From NCBI GenBank assembly GCA_029261295.1, contig JAJDBP010000021.1:1-64000 (forward strand): a stretch of 64,000 nt of DNA, written 5' to 3'. The notes below the pieces were generated by a model. That model was not told the DNA's origin. It searched no databases and saw nothing but the letters and a program-made list of their open reading frames with translations. Of the stretch, positions 39,970 to 48,532 are shown piece by piece. The stretch comes from Nitrospirales bacterium. GTDB taxonomy: Bacteria > Nitrospirota > Nitrospiria > Nitrospirales > UBA8639. The position numbers and the translations under genes are program-made. Numbering within the stretch: position 1 is the stretch's first letter; each line of letters begins with the position of its first letter.

Positions 39970-41013
39970 ATGCCATATAGTGAAGAATCAATAGCCTCTT
40001 CTGTTCCAGATTGGGTCTCCTTGTCCGATGAAGAACTCTTAGATCTCCGGATCTGTGATTTAAAGTTGCGTATTCCAGGCACAGATCTCAATAAATGCCT
40101 TCGGCAATTATCCCGAGAGCTGCAAGCCCAAGGCCTAATCTTTCGTCCGCATATTTGGTTGTCCGATGATTGGTATTCTCCAGATGGAGTGCCAGGGCTA
40201 GCTGCACCGTTTTATATGGGGCATCCTCGATTGGCCAAATTAGAAATGAATCAAATGTTAGAGGTTGAAGGCGGGACCTTTGAGGGATGTATGCGCATAC
40301 TTCGCCATGAAACCGGGCACGCCATTGAGAATGCCTATCATCTCCGTCGGCGGCGATCCCGGCAACAGATGTTTGGGAAAAGTTCCGTTCCCTATCCGGA
40401 TTGTTATTTGCCCAAGCCCTATAGCAAGAGTTTCGTCTTGCATCTCGATATGTGGTATGCCCAAAGCCATCCAGACGAAGATTTTGCGGAAACCTTTGCG
40501 GTTTGGTTAACGCCAGGATCTCATTGGCGTGAGCGGTTTGCAGGATGGCCAGCGCTAAAGAAATTGGAATATATGGATGGGCTCATGAAGGAATTAGTGG
40601 GCGTCCCACCTATTGTTACCAAAAAAGAACGTGTCGATCCCATTGGTCGTCTCAAGAAAACCCTGCGTGAACATTACCAAGGCAAGCGAGAGCGATATGG
40701 CCTAGACTATCCAAATTTTTATGCCAGAGATTTACGCCGGTTGTTTTCCGGGGATCCTGATAATTCGGAAAATCCCTCTGCCGCAAATTTTATTCGGAAA
40801 TTTCGGAAAGAAGTCCGTCGGAAGGTGGCGGAATGGACGGGGGAATATCAATATACGATTGATCAGGTCCTACGAGACATGATCACCCATTGTCGTCAAA
40901 ACAATTTGCGATTGGCGCTTTCCGAAGATCGAGCCAAAGTCGATTTTACGATTCTCTTAACAGTACAGACCATGAATTATTTGCATGGAGGCCGTCATCG
41001 GTTGGTTCTATGA
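39970..41013 (+). CDS. Putative zinc-binding metallopeptidase (Peptidase_Mx-like)
   Basis: A 347-residue soluble protein. HETGHAIENAY (HEXXH, about residues 113-117) with a downstream DEDFAETFAVWL giving a third ligand is the pattern of the 'putative zinc-binding metallo-peptidase' family. A TTG at 39961 and an ATG at 39970 compete; I choose ATG. Substrate unknown. Its stop overlaps the start of the ATP-grasp gene (ATGA), so the two are made together, a pairing that hints at a peptide ligation and cleavage system. Confidence 0.75.
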   Translation: MPYSEESIASSVPDWVSLSDEELLDLRICDLKLRIPGTDLNKCLRQLSRELQAQGLIFRPHIWLSDDWYSPDGVPGLAAPFYMGHPRLAKLEMNQMLEVEGGTFEGCMRILRHETGHAIENAYHLRRRRSRQQMFGKSSVPYPDCYLPKPYSKSFVLHLDMWYAQSHPDEDFAETFAVWLTPGSHWRERFAGWPALKKLEYMDGLMKELVGVPPIVTKKERVDPIGRLKKTLREHYQGKRERYGLDYPNFYARDLRRLFSGDPDNSENPSAANFIRKFRKEVRRKVAEWTGEYQYTIDQVLRDMITHCRQNNLRLALSEDRAKVDFTILLTVQTMNYLHGGRHRLVL

Positions 41014-42032
41014 GAAAACTGCGAGTCATGGTCCTCATGCATCAAGACTTGGTTCCTCCGGATAATCCCGAAGGCGTCGATCTGGCCTCGGTCGCCTGGA
41101 AAACGGAATTTGATGTTCTCACCACCTTAACGGATTTGGGACATGACATTACGGCGTTGGGTGTGCGAGACGATTTGCGAGTGATTGATCAAGTGGTGAA
41201 TGACTGGAAGCCGCATATTGCTTTTAATTTACTCGAAGAATTTAACGGCAATCCCGAGTTTGATCAAAATGTTGTTTCCTATCTTGAGTTGTTAGGGGTG
41301 CCTTATACCGGGTGTAATCCGAAGGGGCTCGTGCTCACACGCGATAAAGGGTGGTCTAAAAAAATTATGGCCTATCACCGAATTCGGTGCCCAGACTTTG
41401 CTGTTTTTCCTATAGGACGGGTGATCAAGTGGGCCGAGGAATTTTCCTTTCCGGTCATCGTGAAATCCATTAGCGAAGAAGCCTCGTTGGGAATTTCGCA
41501 AGCCTCGATTGTCCATGACGAAGAAAAGTTAAAAGAGCGCATCGAATTTGTTCATCAAAATGTTGGGACGAGTGCGATTGCCGAACGTTATATTGAAGGG
41601 CGGGAATTGTATGTAGGGGTATTGGGTAATCGGCGGCTACAGGTTTTACCCGTATGGGAGTTGGATTTAAAAAATCTTCCGGCAGATTCGCTCCCTATTG
41701 CGACGGCCCGTGTGAAATGGAGTGTCAAATATCAAAAGAAATATGATATCCAATCAGCAGAAGTCGAAGGGCTGCCGCCCAAACTCGTGCGCGCGATTCA
41801 ACGAACCGCCAAGCGTGCCTATCATATTTTAGGACTCAACGGGTATGCACGGATGGATTTTCGACTCGATCCTAAGAATCGGCTCTATTTTTTAGAAGCC
41901 AATCCGAATGCGCAATTAGCTTATGGCGAAGATCTAGCCGAGTCCGCTGAACGCGCCGGTATGTCCTATGAAGCCCTCATTCAACGCATTCTGAATATCG
42001 GTTTAAGTTGGAAGCCCGAGACTCAGCGTTAA
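41010..42032 (+). CDS. ATP-grasp ligase (D-Ala-D-Ala ligase-like)
   Basis: A 340-residue ATP-grasp enzyme. The N-terminal domain (VMVLMHQDLVPPDNPEGVDL) and the core (YTGCNPKGLVLTRDKGWSKK, FPVIVKSISEEASLGIS, then RMDFRLDPKNRLYFLEANPN with the metal-binding Asp/Glu/Asn) are typical. Standard D-alanine ligases have other landmark residues, so its substrate is likely different, for example a peptide or amino acid. It starts at the ATG at 41010, coupled to the peptidase gene. Confidence 0.8.
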   Translation: MRKLRVMVLMHQDLVPPDNPEGVDLASVAWKTEFDVLTTLTDLGHDITALGVRDDLRVIDQVVNDWKPHIAFNLLEEFNGNPEFDQNVVSYLELLGVPYTGCNPKGLVLTRDKGWSKKIMAYHRIRCPDFAVFPIGRVIKWAEEFSFPVIVKSISEEASLGISQASIVHDEEKLKERIEFVHQNVGTSAIAERYIEGRELYVGVLGNRRLQVLPVWELDLKNLPADSLPIATARVKWSVKYQKKYDIQSAEVEGLPPKLVRAIQRTAKRAYHILGLNGYARMDFRLDPKNRLYFLEANPNAQLAYGEDLAESAERAGMSYEALIQRILNIGLSWKPETQR

Positions 42033-42079
42033 TCCGTCATCTCCTCACGACTCATTCAACATCCCTTCCCACCCCGTCA

Positions 42080-42115
42080 TTCCCGACAGTAGTAATCGGG
42101 AAACCTTTTTGCCGT
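42080..42115. repeat. Short palindromic repeat
   Basis: TTCCCGA, spacer CAGTAGTAA, TCGGGAA preceded by CGTCAT. A 7-bp perfect inverted repeat of the short dispersed type. Confidence 0.45.
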
Positions 42116-42359
42116 TTTCATTTAAACTATGTCTGGTAGTTGGAGAAGGTCGTACCGAGTTCTTTTTCCTATCTACGAATGCGTTATTTTTCTGAGAGAG
42201 ATGTCGTTCATTGAATACAAGGTTGTGGATGAAAGACTCGAGGGTAAACGAAGAGGTTGGCTATACTGTAGAAGCTGACCTTTAAGAGAGAGTCTGAAGG
42301 GGAATAGATATGGGTAGGTGTCTGGTTCCCCCTCGAGAATGAGATTTTGGAACGACTGG

Positions 42360-43091
42360 TCACCTGTGGGTCGTTAATTGACCTTGAGGGTGCCAGCGTA
42401 TGGTTAGGACTTTACGCAAAGCCTTTATTTCGCGTACAAACGCAGGAAGTCGATTTTTGATTTGGTAGACTTCATTCTCAGTATCCTGCTTGGGGAGTTT
42501 AGCAAATTGTTTTTCCAGGCGAGTCGCCCCTAAGATGTTAGCGCCCTCTCGCAGATTGAGGATCGCGTTGTTAATGGCATCTAATTTCCCATTAGATGAG
42601 GCACGTTCTATGACTTGGATGGATTTCTTAATTTCTTGAACAAAGGCTTCCAGGATTTTTTCATACGTGGTGGAGGTAAGTTTGAATCGTTCTACCACAA
42701 TCGCTTTGTGAAGCAGCACGGGCCCTTCCTCTTCTATTGCATCATGGACTTTCTTCCGAAGCTGTGCATCATCAGGGGGTTTGACCAAAAAATGTTTGCA
42801 TCCTAAGGCGGCAGCCTTCTGAACCGTGGAGACATCTGCCCGAGAAGTTAAGAGAATAAACGGCAGGGTTTCCCATTCTACGCGATGCCGGATTTTTTCA
42901 AGAAAACTCAGGCCATCCATCTCGGGCATTTCAAAGTCGGATATAACGAAGTCAATATCCTCCACGTCCTCTAGGTGCTGTAATCCTTCCTGGCCATTCT
43001 GAGCAAGAAGGACGGAATAGCCGTCCAATCGCAGGATTTCTTTTACCACATTAGCGGTGAGAGGACTGTCTTCAATAATGAGCCCTTGCAT
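42360..43091 (-). CDS. CheY-like response regulator with degenerate HPt-like C-terminal domain
   Basis: Residues 1-120 form a receiver domain: acidic pocket IIEDS (Asp8), phospho-acceptor Asp52 in DFVISDFEMPEMDG, Thr in LLTS, Lys in LVKPP. The C-terminal 110 residues form a four-helix-like segment with LREGANILGATRLEKQF that resembles an HPt domain (usually HXLKGXAXXLGA) in which the His seems to be replaced. No output DNA-binding domain. A kinase partner is not adjacent. Confidence 0.75.
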   Translation of the reverse strand: MQGLIIEDSPLTANVVKEILRLDGYSVLLAQNGQEGLQHLEDVEDIDFVISDFEMPEMDGLSFLEKIRHRVEWETLPFILLTSRADVSTVQKAAALGCKHFLVKPPDDAQLRKKVHDAIEEEGPVLLHKAIVVERFKLTSTTYEKILEAFVQEIKKSIQVIERASSNGKLDAINNAILNLREGANILGATRLEKQFAKLPKQDTENEVYQIKNRLPAFVREIKALRKVLTIRWHPQGQLTTHR

Positions 43092-43433
43092 GTATGTCTC
43101 CAGGTGAGATGAAGGAGTTAGTAGGCTTTAGACAAATCAATGTGATTCTTTACCTTTTCGGTCGAGGAAAATTGAACTTAAGTAAAAGACCTCCCCCCAA
43201 AGCCTCAGGTTTTCGCAGGAATGAGAGAATTTGGAAAAATCCCACTCAAGGAATATCGACTGCAGGAGCGACAGCAAAATGACAATGTTGATACCCTCTC
43301 TTTGGGTAGGGCCTTGTGATACTGAGAGTATCATCTGTTTTCGCGTACCTATTTATTATCTGGAATGTTAAGATTGTGTTGGTTCTGAGAAGAAGAGGCA
43401 CCTGGGGTCTACATTCATAACACAGACTAAAGG
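43092..43433. other. Intergenic stretch with a small inverted repeat
   Basis: About 340 bp between divergent genes. A perfect TGATACT-GAG-AGTATCA palindrome lies at 43317-43333 and could be an operator for the gene at 43434. No other feature recognised. Confidence 0.35.
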
Positions 43434-44051
43434 ATGATGATGATAAGGAAGGCGACTTCTCCTATTTTCTCTTTGGCCATAGCCATTGGAATGATCGTAT
43501 TAACCTGGCCGACAATTGGTATGGGCCAGAGTGGTTGGCAGCCATTCCACAATCATGGGCTGGCCCTTTCCTACCCTCCCGAATGGAAACGGATGAGTCC
43601 GAAAAGTACACACAAACTTCAAGGGATGCTCAATCAACAATTCTCAGAGATGGACAATGCTGAGGTGTCCGTTGTTGGTCTTGATGTGTTGCTCAACCTC
43701 CCAGAATTTCGCGTCATGATTACCAAGGAACGGTTCGTCTCCGCGCCATCTCAGGACTATCTCATCAAGGAACGAGAGAAGTTTTTGACTGAAGCGAAAA
43801 TTCGAGGAGGGGTGCAATCGTTTGGTGAGATGAAACCCCTGACGATCAATGGGCAGGCGGCCATTGAAATCCACGATGTGGACAAAGGCGCACGGGGCTA
43901 TAGCAGTAGTGTCCGGATATTGTGTGGAAAAGATACGTGGCACATCACCTTTACTGGAAGTACCAAAGCGACATATCAAGACTATCGCCCGCAGATTGAG
44001 CGAATGATGCAGTCCATGGCCCTTGTTGAGCAATGTGAGTCCAAGCTCTAA
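43434..44051 (+). CDS. Exported protein of unknown function (205 aa)
   Basis: A signal peptide (about residues 9-32, ending GMGQS) precedes a domain with the plan of a PsbP/DcrB-like fold (HNHGLALSYPPEWKRMSPKS at its start, later IRGGVQSFGEMKPLTINGQA and WHITFTGSTKATYQDYRPQI). Such domains are widespread in bacterial periplasmic proteins of unclear role. It begins with three ATG codons in a row; the first is used. It is not part of a visible operon. Confidence 0.6.
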   Translation: MMMIRKATSPIFSLAIAIGMIVLTWPTIGMGQSGWQPFHNHGLALSYPPEWKRMSPKSTHKLQGMLNQQFSEMDNAEVSVVGLDVLLNLPEFRVMITKERFVSAPSQDYLIKEREKFLTEAKIRGGVQSFGEMKPLTINGQAAIEIHDVDKGARGYSSSVRILCGKDTWHITFTGSTKATYQDYRPQIERMMQSMALVEQCESKL

Positions 44052-44150
44052 ATTGGAGTCTGCCTAGCCAGCCTAATCAATCAATTTTCATTGCCTCTGG
44101 CGGTGTGCAAACTCCTCATGTTCAAGCCGAATGTCTCATAGATTTTTGGT

Positions 44151-44338
44151 GCTGCCGGGTTTTGTCCCTGCAGTCGAGCTCTTTTTGTTTCGGCAAAATG
44201 ACCCAAAACCATTGACGCCCGGTCCGGCCTGATTAAAGGGGACTGACGCAAGCGAGAGAACGGACCACCTCGCTGTACTCAAACAAGGTCCGCAGCATGA
44301 TAAGAGCGTCCATCCCTAGAGCCAGCCGGGAGGCGTCG
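44151..44338 (+). repeat. 187-bp dispersed repeat, copy A
   Basis: It matches 46458-46644 along its whole length, by eye a bit over 80% identity, with a few small indels. Shared words include TGCCGGGTTT, TTGTTTCGGCAAAA, ACCCAAA, CCATTGACGC, CGGACCACCTCGCTGT, CAAGGTCCGCAGCATGAT and CCCTAGAGCC. It lacks a sizeable open frame. It lies just 3' of the phosphatase gene. Confidence 0.85.
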
Positions 44339-44358
44339 GGTTATTTTTCTGTAATGGG

Positions 44359-44862
44359 CTATTTTGATGTACTCTGTATTTGCGCATATCTCTCAAGCCA
44401 ATCGCGTTGCTCTTTGGTATCGGGGACTGGACACCCACGGGCATTTTCAATCCATTGAAAGGCCTTGTGTGGAGAGATTCCTTGGCGAACCATTAGAGAC
44501 GCAGCGAGTAACGAGGCCCGTCCAATACCCATTCGACAATGAGTAACAATGATTTTCTTTTCCTCTAATTGCTCTGTTAGATTCGAGATAAAGGCATCCC
44601 AGGATTTAAAGGAAATAGGCAACCCTCTATCTTGAATGGGAAATTGAAAAAATAAAATCCCATGATTTAAGCAAACCGCTTCTTCCTGTTGAATATCTAA
44701 TTCTCGCATTTCTTCATATGTGAGGGCTGACGCTACAGCCTGGACGCCAGCCTGTTTCCAACTCAAGACATCATCTTCCAACCATTCTCCTCCGCGTGGG
44801 CGTGCCATAGTGCCTAGTTGACTACCTTGGAACTCTTTAATCCAATAAATTGAGGAAACCAT
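44359..44862 (-). CDS. Dual-specificity / tyrosine-type protein phosphatase
   Basis: A 167-residue cytoplasmic phosphatase. The P-loop HCRMGIGRAS gives the catalytic Cys109 and Arg115 (CX5R), and Asp78 in QDRGLP is a good candidate general acid. The C-terminal PHKAFQWIENARGCPVPDTK resembles other bacterial members of this class. Substrate unknown. It is flanked by repeat copy A and the detached DsrE 3' end, so it sits in a rearranged region. Confidence 0.82.
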   Translation of the reverse strand: MVSSIYWIKEFQGSQLGTMARPRGGEWLEDDVLSWKQAGVQAVASALTYEEMRELDIQQEEAVCLNHGILFFQFPIQDRGLPISFKSWDAFISNLTEQLEEKKIIVTHCRMGIGRASLLAASLMVRQGISPHKAFQWIENARGCPVPDTKEQRDWLERYAQIQSTSK

Positions 44863-44995
44863 TTTCAGGAATATAGTTGAATGAAAATTATGTGAGTCTT
44901 CATCTCTATGACAATTTTATAATGTCTGCAAGAATTACGGAAGGTTCCAGCACTCAAATGGTGGGAGTTCTGACTGAAAGAAAGACTTCGTTCAT

Positions 44996-45062
44996 TGAAA
45001 GCGAGGAAGCGGTCGAAGCCGTCGATGATGTTGGAGAGAATGACAAGCCCACAAAAATTGCA
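44996..45062 (-). pseudogene. Detached 3' end of a DsrE-family gene
   Basis: The minus strand here encodes CNFCGLVILSNIIDGFDRFL, then AFN, nearly the same as the end of the intact DsrE gene at 46707 (VNFCGLVILSNIIDGCDRFL, then AFN). Here the frame runs on instead of stopping and lacks the first three quarters of the gene. It is a duplicated relic, not a functional gene. Confidence 0.75.
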
Positions 45063-45122
45063 CGTATTGTATGAATCTGTGCCCATGGTTTCTCGGGAGC
45101 CCGATTCTGCGCGTGGGTGTGG

Positions 45123-45731
45123 TTACGAGTCCTTGAGTCGTGTTGCGTCGCTTGTCGAGGGGGAAGCCCCTGGCTCACCGGTCGCCTCTGCTACGCCTTC
45201 TTTCGGCGGCGGGGCAACGCGCATAATCCAGATGAGATTCGCCGCAACAAACGCGACCGAGAGTCCCGTCATGCCGAACATTCGGAAGTTCATCCAGATT
45301 TCCTCTTCCACGTTGTAGGCCACGTAGAGATTGGCGGAGCCCAAGAGAATAAAGAAGGCGGCCCACACCAGATTGAGCCGACGCCACATCTCTTTCGGGA
45401 GTTCGAGCCCGGCCCCGAGCATCCGTTCGATGAGTGGACTGTCGCCAATGAACTGGCTGCCGAGTAGCCCGACGGCAAGGAGCCAGAGTTCAACCGTACC
45501 GTTCCACTTGATAAAGGTTGGATCGCGGAATATCAACGTCAACGCACCGAATGGAAGTACAAGGGCAAGGGCGAGGACATGATTGCGATCAACGGTCCTG
45601 GCCACGATCCAATAGCCAAACGTCTGCATGGCACATGCGATCATGAGGGCGGCTGTTGCGTCGTACATGTCGCGCATCTGGTAGACCACAAAGAAGACGA
45701 TTACTGGAAAGAGATCAACAAAAAACTTCAT
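45123..45731 (-). CDS. yciB: YciB / intracellular septation protein A family membrane protein
   Basis: A 202-residue polytopic membrane protein with about five to six hydrophobic segments. MKFFVDLFPVIVFFVVYQMR at the N-terminus, MQTFGYWIVARTVDR-like sequence, DPTFIKWNGTVELWLLAVGL and PKEMWRRLNLVWAAFF are family marks. YciB is an inner-membrane protein of the cell-envelope machinery in proteobacteria. The gene looks richer in G and C than its neighbours and is flanked by the two 187-bp repeats, so horizontal gain is plausible. Confidence 0.85.
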   Translation of the reverse strand: MKFFVDLFPVIVFFVVYQMRDMYDATAALMIACAMQTFGYWIVARTVDRNHVLALALVLPFGALTLIFRDPTFIKWNGTVELWLLAVGLLGSQFIGDSPLIERMLGAGLELPKEMWRRLNLVWAAFFILLGSANLYVAYNVEEEIWMNFRMFGMTGLSVAFVAANLIWIMRVAPPPKEGVAEATGEPGASPSTSDATRLKDS

Positions 45732-46457
45732 AGTGTTCCAAACATCTCGCTGCGTGTTCGTATGTCAGCATTGAAGGCCGACACGTCTACCCGACTCCCC
45801 AATCCGACCTCTTGTGACTGACATGCCGGTGGCACAGACCGCTCAGACGTAGTGAGATCACGTCGATTCACGGTGCTGAGTCGACTGACTTCTCGCCGCC
45901 TGGGGTTGTGTGTTCCGCCATGCGGTCCGCGGAAACTGTGTTGAGGTTTGCGTGGCTTTGCCAAGTTAACGGTGGCGCGAATTCTTCCTTGGCTTCGCAT
46001 GGTGGCAACCGATCTCCTAAAAGGATGGTGAATGGGTTGAGCGCCCCTTCCAGTACGGTATGGGGTTCGTCCATTTCTTCGCAATCCGCGACATCCCTCA
46101 ATACAATACAAGAAGAAGAAGGATAAGATAAGAGGAGCAGTCAATTTTTGATGCATGGTCCGCTCGATTGATTCGAGTAGCATCCGAACCTTCTTGTCAG
46201 TCAGTCGCAGTGCCTGGACGGGGCACAGGCCGTACTCTACCTCTCTTTGTCCCCCTATCCAGAATGGGGTATTTTTTGGGGCCATCCCTTTTCTTGGCCC
46301 ATTTCTCACCTAAACGGACGGACATGTGTTTGTGACGACTGCTGACTGTCTCTGAACATGGGGGAATGTTGCAAATGAGGGGCAAGTCACCTGTCCCCAT
46401 ACTCTCCGGTTGTGCAAAATCGTATTGTTCAAAAGGGCGTCTGATCAATTTTCTGTG
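45732..46457. other. GC-richer stretch with no confident gene; possible broken lipoprotein
   Basis: On the minus strand a lipoprotein-like start (MHQKLTAPLILSFFFLYCIE, then GC, from 46156) runs in a different frame from a protein-like stretch at 46101-45868 (DCEEMDEPHTVLEGALNPFT, ending VDSAP). A frameshift near 46100 could join them into a short secreted protein, but I recognise no family. The 582-bp frame covering 45728-46309 is probably chance. The whole stretch is like the adjacent yciB in base composition. Confidence 0.3.
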
Positions 46458-46644
46458 ATGCCGGGTTTCGGTCAGGCAGCCGAGCTCCTTTTGTTTCGGC
46501 AAAAGGACCCAAAGCCATTGACGCACAGTCCGGCCTCATCAATGGGGACGGACGCAGGCGAGAGAGCGGACCACCTCGCTGTCCTTCAACAAGGTCCGCA
46601 GCATGATCGGAGGGTCAATCCCTAGAGCCGACCAGGAGGCGTCG
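46458..46644 (+). repeat. 187-bp dispersed repeat, copy B
   Basis: The second copy of the repeat described at 44151, in the same orientation. It ends 62 bp before the DsrE gene's stop. Together with copy A it brackets the phosphatase, DsrE relic and yciB segment (about 2.3 kb apart). Confidence 0.85.
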
Positions 46645-46706
46645 AGAGTTGAGGGGGAGAGACGAGATGAGCTGGTAGGACGGGTGTATCGGCCTTCAGG
46701 GTTTTG

Positions 46707-47057
46707 TTAGTTGAAGGCGAGGAAGCGGTCGCATCCGTCGATGATGTTGGAGAGGATGACGAGGCCACAGAAATTCACTTCTTTGCCGTAGCCGTCGGTG
46801 GAGATCTTGTGCTGTTGGCAGCCGTAGGCACAGACAAAGAGTTTGAGGCCTTCCTTCCCCAATTCGGCAAATCGGGGATCTTTTAAATTGAGGACTCCTT
46901 CATCAATGAAATAGAGATAGGTATCGACCTTATTGGCCAAGGCTGTTTTGGAGAGCTGATAAACGGTCTCGGCATTGGGATTGTCAGGGGCGGTGGACAG
47001 GAGCAAACCTAATTTTTTCTTGGCTAGGCTGGGATTGGGTATGTTGGTTTGAGCCAT
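46707..47057 (-). CDS. DsrE-family protein
   Basis: A 116-residue soluble protein of the DsrE/YchN-like fold: KKLGLLLSTAPDNPNAETVY at the start, TYLYFIDEGVLNL, and CAYGCQQHKIS with two close cysteines. DsrE proteins take part in sulfur relay; whether these cysteines do so here is inference. A partial copy of its 3' end lies at 44996. The gene starts with ATG at 47057. Confidence 0.8.
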   Translation of the reverse strand: MAQTNIPNPSLAKKKLGLLLSTAPDNPNAETVYQLSKTALANKVDTYLYFIDEGVLNLKDPRFAELGKEGLKLFVCAYGCQQHKISTDGYGKEVNFCGLVILSNIIDGCDRFLAFN

Positions 47058-47234
47058 TGAAGTTTTTCACCTTTTATCTATGGTCGCTAATGGTAAGTTT
47101 TATAGGGTGGCATATTGCCCCTGTCAAGTCCAATATGCCCTTTCTTTTGCTTGACCAGGGTTTTCGGGCCTCTCTATAATTTTAAAGTTTTCAAGCATTT
47201 CTGGCAGAGCAACTGAGGAATCCTTGGGTATGCC

Positions 47235-47744
47235 ATGAGTCAATTGACGCATTTTAATGAATCGGGTCGGGCACGCATGGTGGATGTGACCGATAAGCCA
47301 GCCACGGCGCGTGTGGCTGTGGCTCAGGGGAAGGTGTGGATGCTGCCGGAAACCCTTGAAAAAATCCAAGAAGGGCGTATCGCGAAGGGGGATGTTCTGG
47401 CTGTGGCCCAGGTGGCCGGCGTGATGGGAGCGAAGAGGACGCCTGATGTGATTCCCATGTGCCATCCTCTCTTATTAAGTGGTGTGGATGTGAATTTTTC
47501 TGAAGATGCCCAACCTGATGCTTCCGGGCGTTGTTCCATCAGTATAGAAGCGACGGTGAAGACGACGGGCAATACTGGCGTTGAGATGGAAGCCATGACG
47601 GCGGTCTCGGTGGCGGCTCTCACGATTTATGATATGTGCAAGGCGGTGGATAAGGGGATGGAGTTTGGTGAGATTTTTTTGGTGTCGAAGTCCGGGGGAA
47701 AATCTGGACTGTATCAACGTGATGCGGTGGTGAGTGGCGGTTAA
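47235..47744 (+). CDS. moaC: Cyclic pyranopterin monophosphate synthase
   Basis: A 169-residue MoaC, the second step of molybdenum-cofactor synthesis. [33 protein letters not shown], and [30 protein letters not shown] hold the family's catalytic His and Lys residues. First of the moaC-D-E-A run. Confidence 0.95.
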   Translation: MSQLTHFNESGRARMVDVTDKPATARVAVAQGKVWMLPETLEKIQEGRIAKGDVLAVAQVAGVMGAKRTPDVIPMCHPLLLSGVDVNFSEDAQPDASGRCSISIEATVKTTGNTGVEMEAMTAVSVAALTIYDMCKAVDKGMEFGEIFLVSKSGGKSGLYQRDAVVSGG

Positions 47745-47785
47745 GGTTTTTCTCACTCGTCCATGATGACATTCGATTATTGACT

Positions 47786-48040
47786 ATGGCACAGATAAAA
47801 CTTTTTGGCATGTTGAAAACTTTAGTGGCGGGGGTGAATGTGTTGGATCTGCCCTTGTCCGATGGCGCGCAAGTGAAAGATTTAGTGGATGCGCTTCATG
47901 TGCAATACCCCGGTTTAGGTGAGCTTTTACAACAGAAAAAAGTGGTGGTGTCGGTGAACCAGGAAATAGCCCATTGGGAAACGGTTCTGGCTGATTCAGA
48001 TGAAATTGCGTTGTTGCCGCCTTTTGCGGGTGGGGCATAA
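47786..48040 (+). CDS. moaD: Molybdopterin synthase small subunit, MoaD, with Gly-Gly-Ala end
   Basis: An 84-residue ubiquitin-like MoaD (start ATG at 47786; a TTG six bases earlier is unlikely). QIKLFGMLKTLVAG at the start and DEIALLPPFAGGA at the end follow the family. In known MoaD the protein ends in Gly-Gly, which carries the thiocarboxylate sulfur; here an Ala follows (GCG GGT GGG GCA TAA). Activity would need removal of that Ala or tolerance of it. Neighbours moaC and moaE are 41 bp and 48 bp away. Confidence 0.88.
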   Translation: MAQIKLFGMLKTLVAGVNVLDLPLSDGAQVKDLVDALHVQYPGLGELLQQKKVVVSVNQEIAHWETVLADSDEIALLPPFAGGA

Positions 48041-48088
48041 TCATGATTTACCATCATTCTGATGGCTGGGAACTGAGGAAGGTGTCTT

Positions 48089-48532
48089 ATGGCTGTTGAG
48101 ACTGAAGAAGGTATGCTCGTTCGTGTTCAGCTGGAAAATTTTTCCATTGATGAAGAATTAGAACGGGTTCGAGCTCGCTCAACTAAAATTGGTGGGATCT
48201 CGATGTTTTTGGGGACGGCTCGTGATCATTCCAAAGGTCATGATGTGAGTTCGATGACGTTTGAACATTATGAAGGCATGGCGCAAAAGAAGTTGAAGGA
48301 AATTCGCGAACGGGCGTTACAAGATTTTGACATCATTGAAGCCCTGGTCCTTCATCGCTTTGGTCCTATCGAAATTGGGGAAAATATTGTGTTGATTATT
48401 GTGGGAGCTGAGCATCGAGCTGATGCGTTCAAGGCCTGTCAATGGTGCATTGATGAACTGAAGAAAATCACGCCGATATGGAAAATGGAATATACCCCAC
48501 AAGGGGATGTCTGGGTTGAGGAACACCCATAA
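48089..48532 (+). CDS. moaE: Molybdopterin synthase catalytic subunit
   Basis: A 147-residue MoaE. It has GGISMFLGTARDHSKGHDVS near the N-terminus, LTFEHYEGMA-like MTFEHYEGMAQKKLKEI, HRFGPIEIGENIVLIIVGAE, then the C-terminal IDELKKITPIWKMEY with the catalytic Lys region. It moves sulfur from MoaD to the pterin. The stop overlaps the moaA start (TAATG). Confidence 0.94.
   Translation: MAVETEEGMLVRVQLENFSIDEELERVRARSTKIGGISMFLGTARDHSKGHDVSSMTFEHYEGMAQKKLKEIRERALQDFDIIEALVLHRFGPIEIGENIVLIIVGAEHRADAFKACQWCIDELKKITPIWKMEYTPQGDVWVEEHP

Noticed and set aside
45728-46309. 193-codon frame on the minus strand
   Set aside because: It mixes a lipoprotein-like start with an Arg-rich, low-quality remainder, most likely because of a frameshift or chance; I describe only the two short protein-like pieces.
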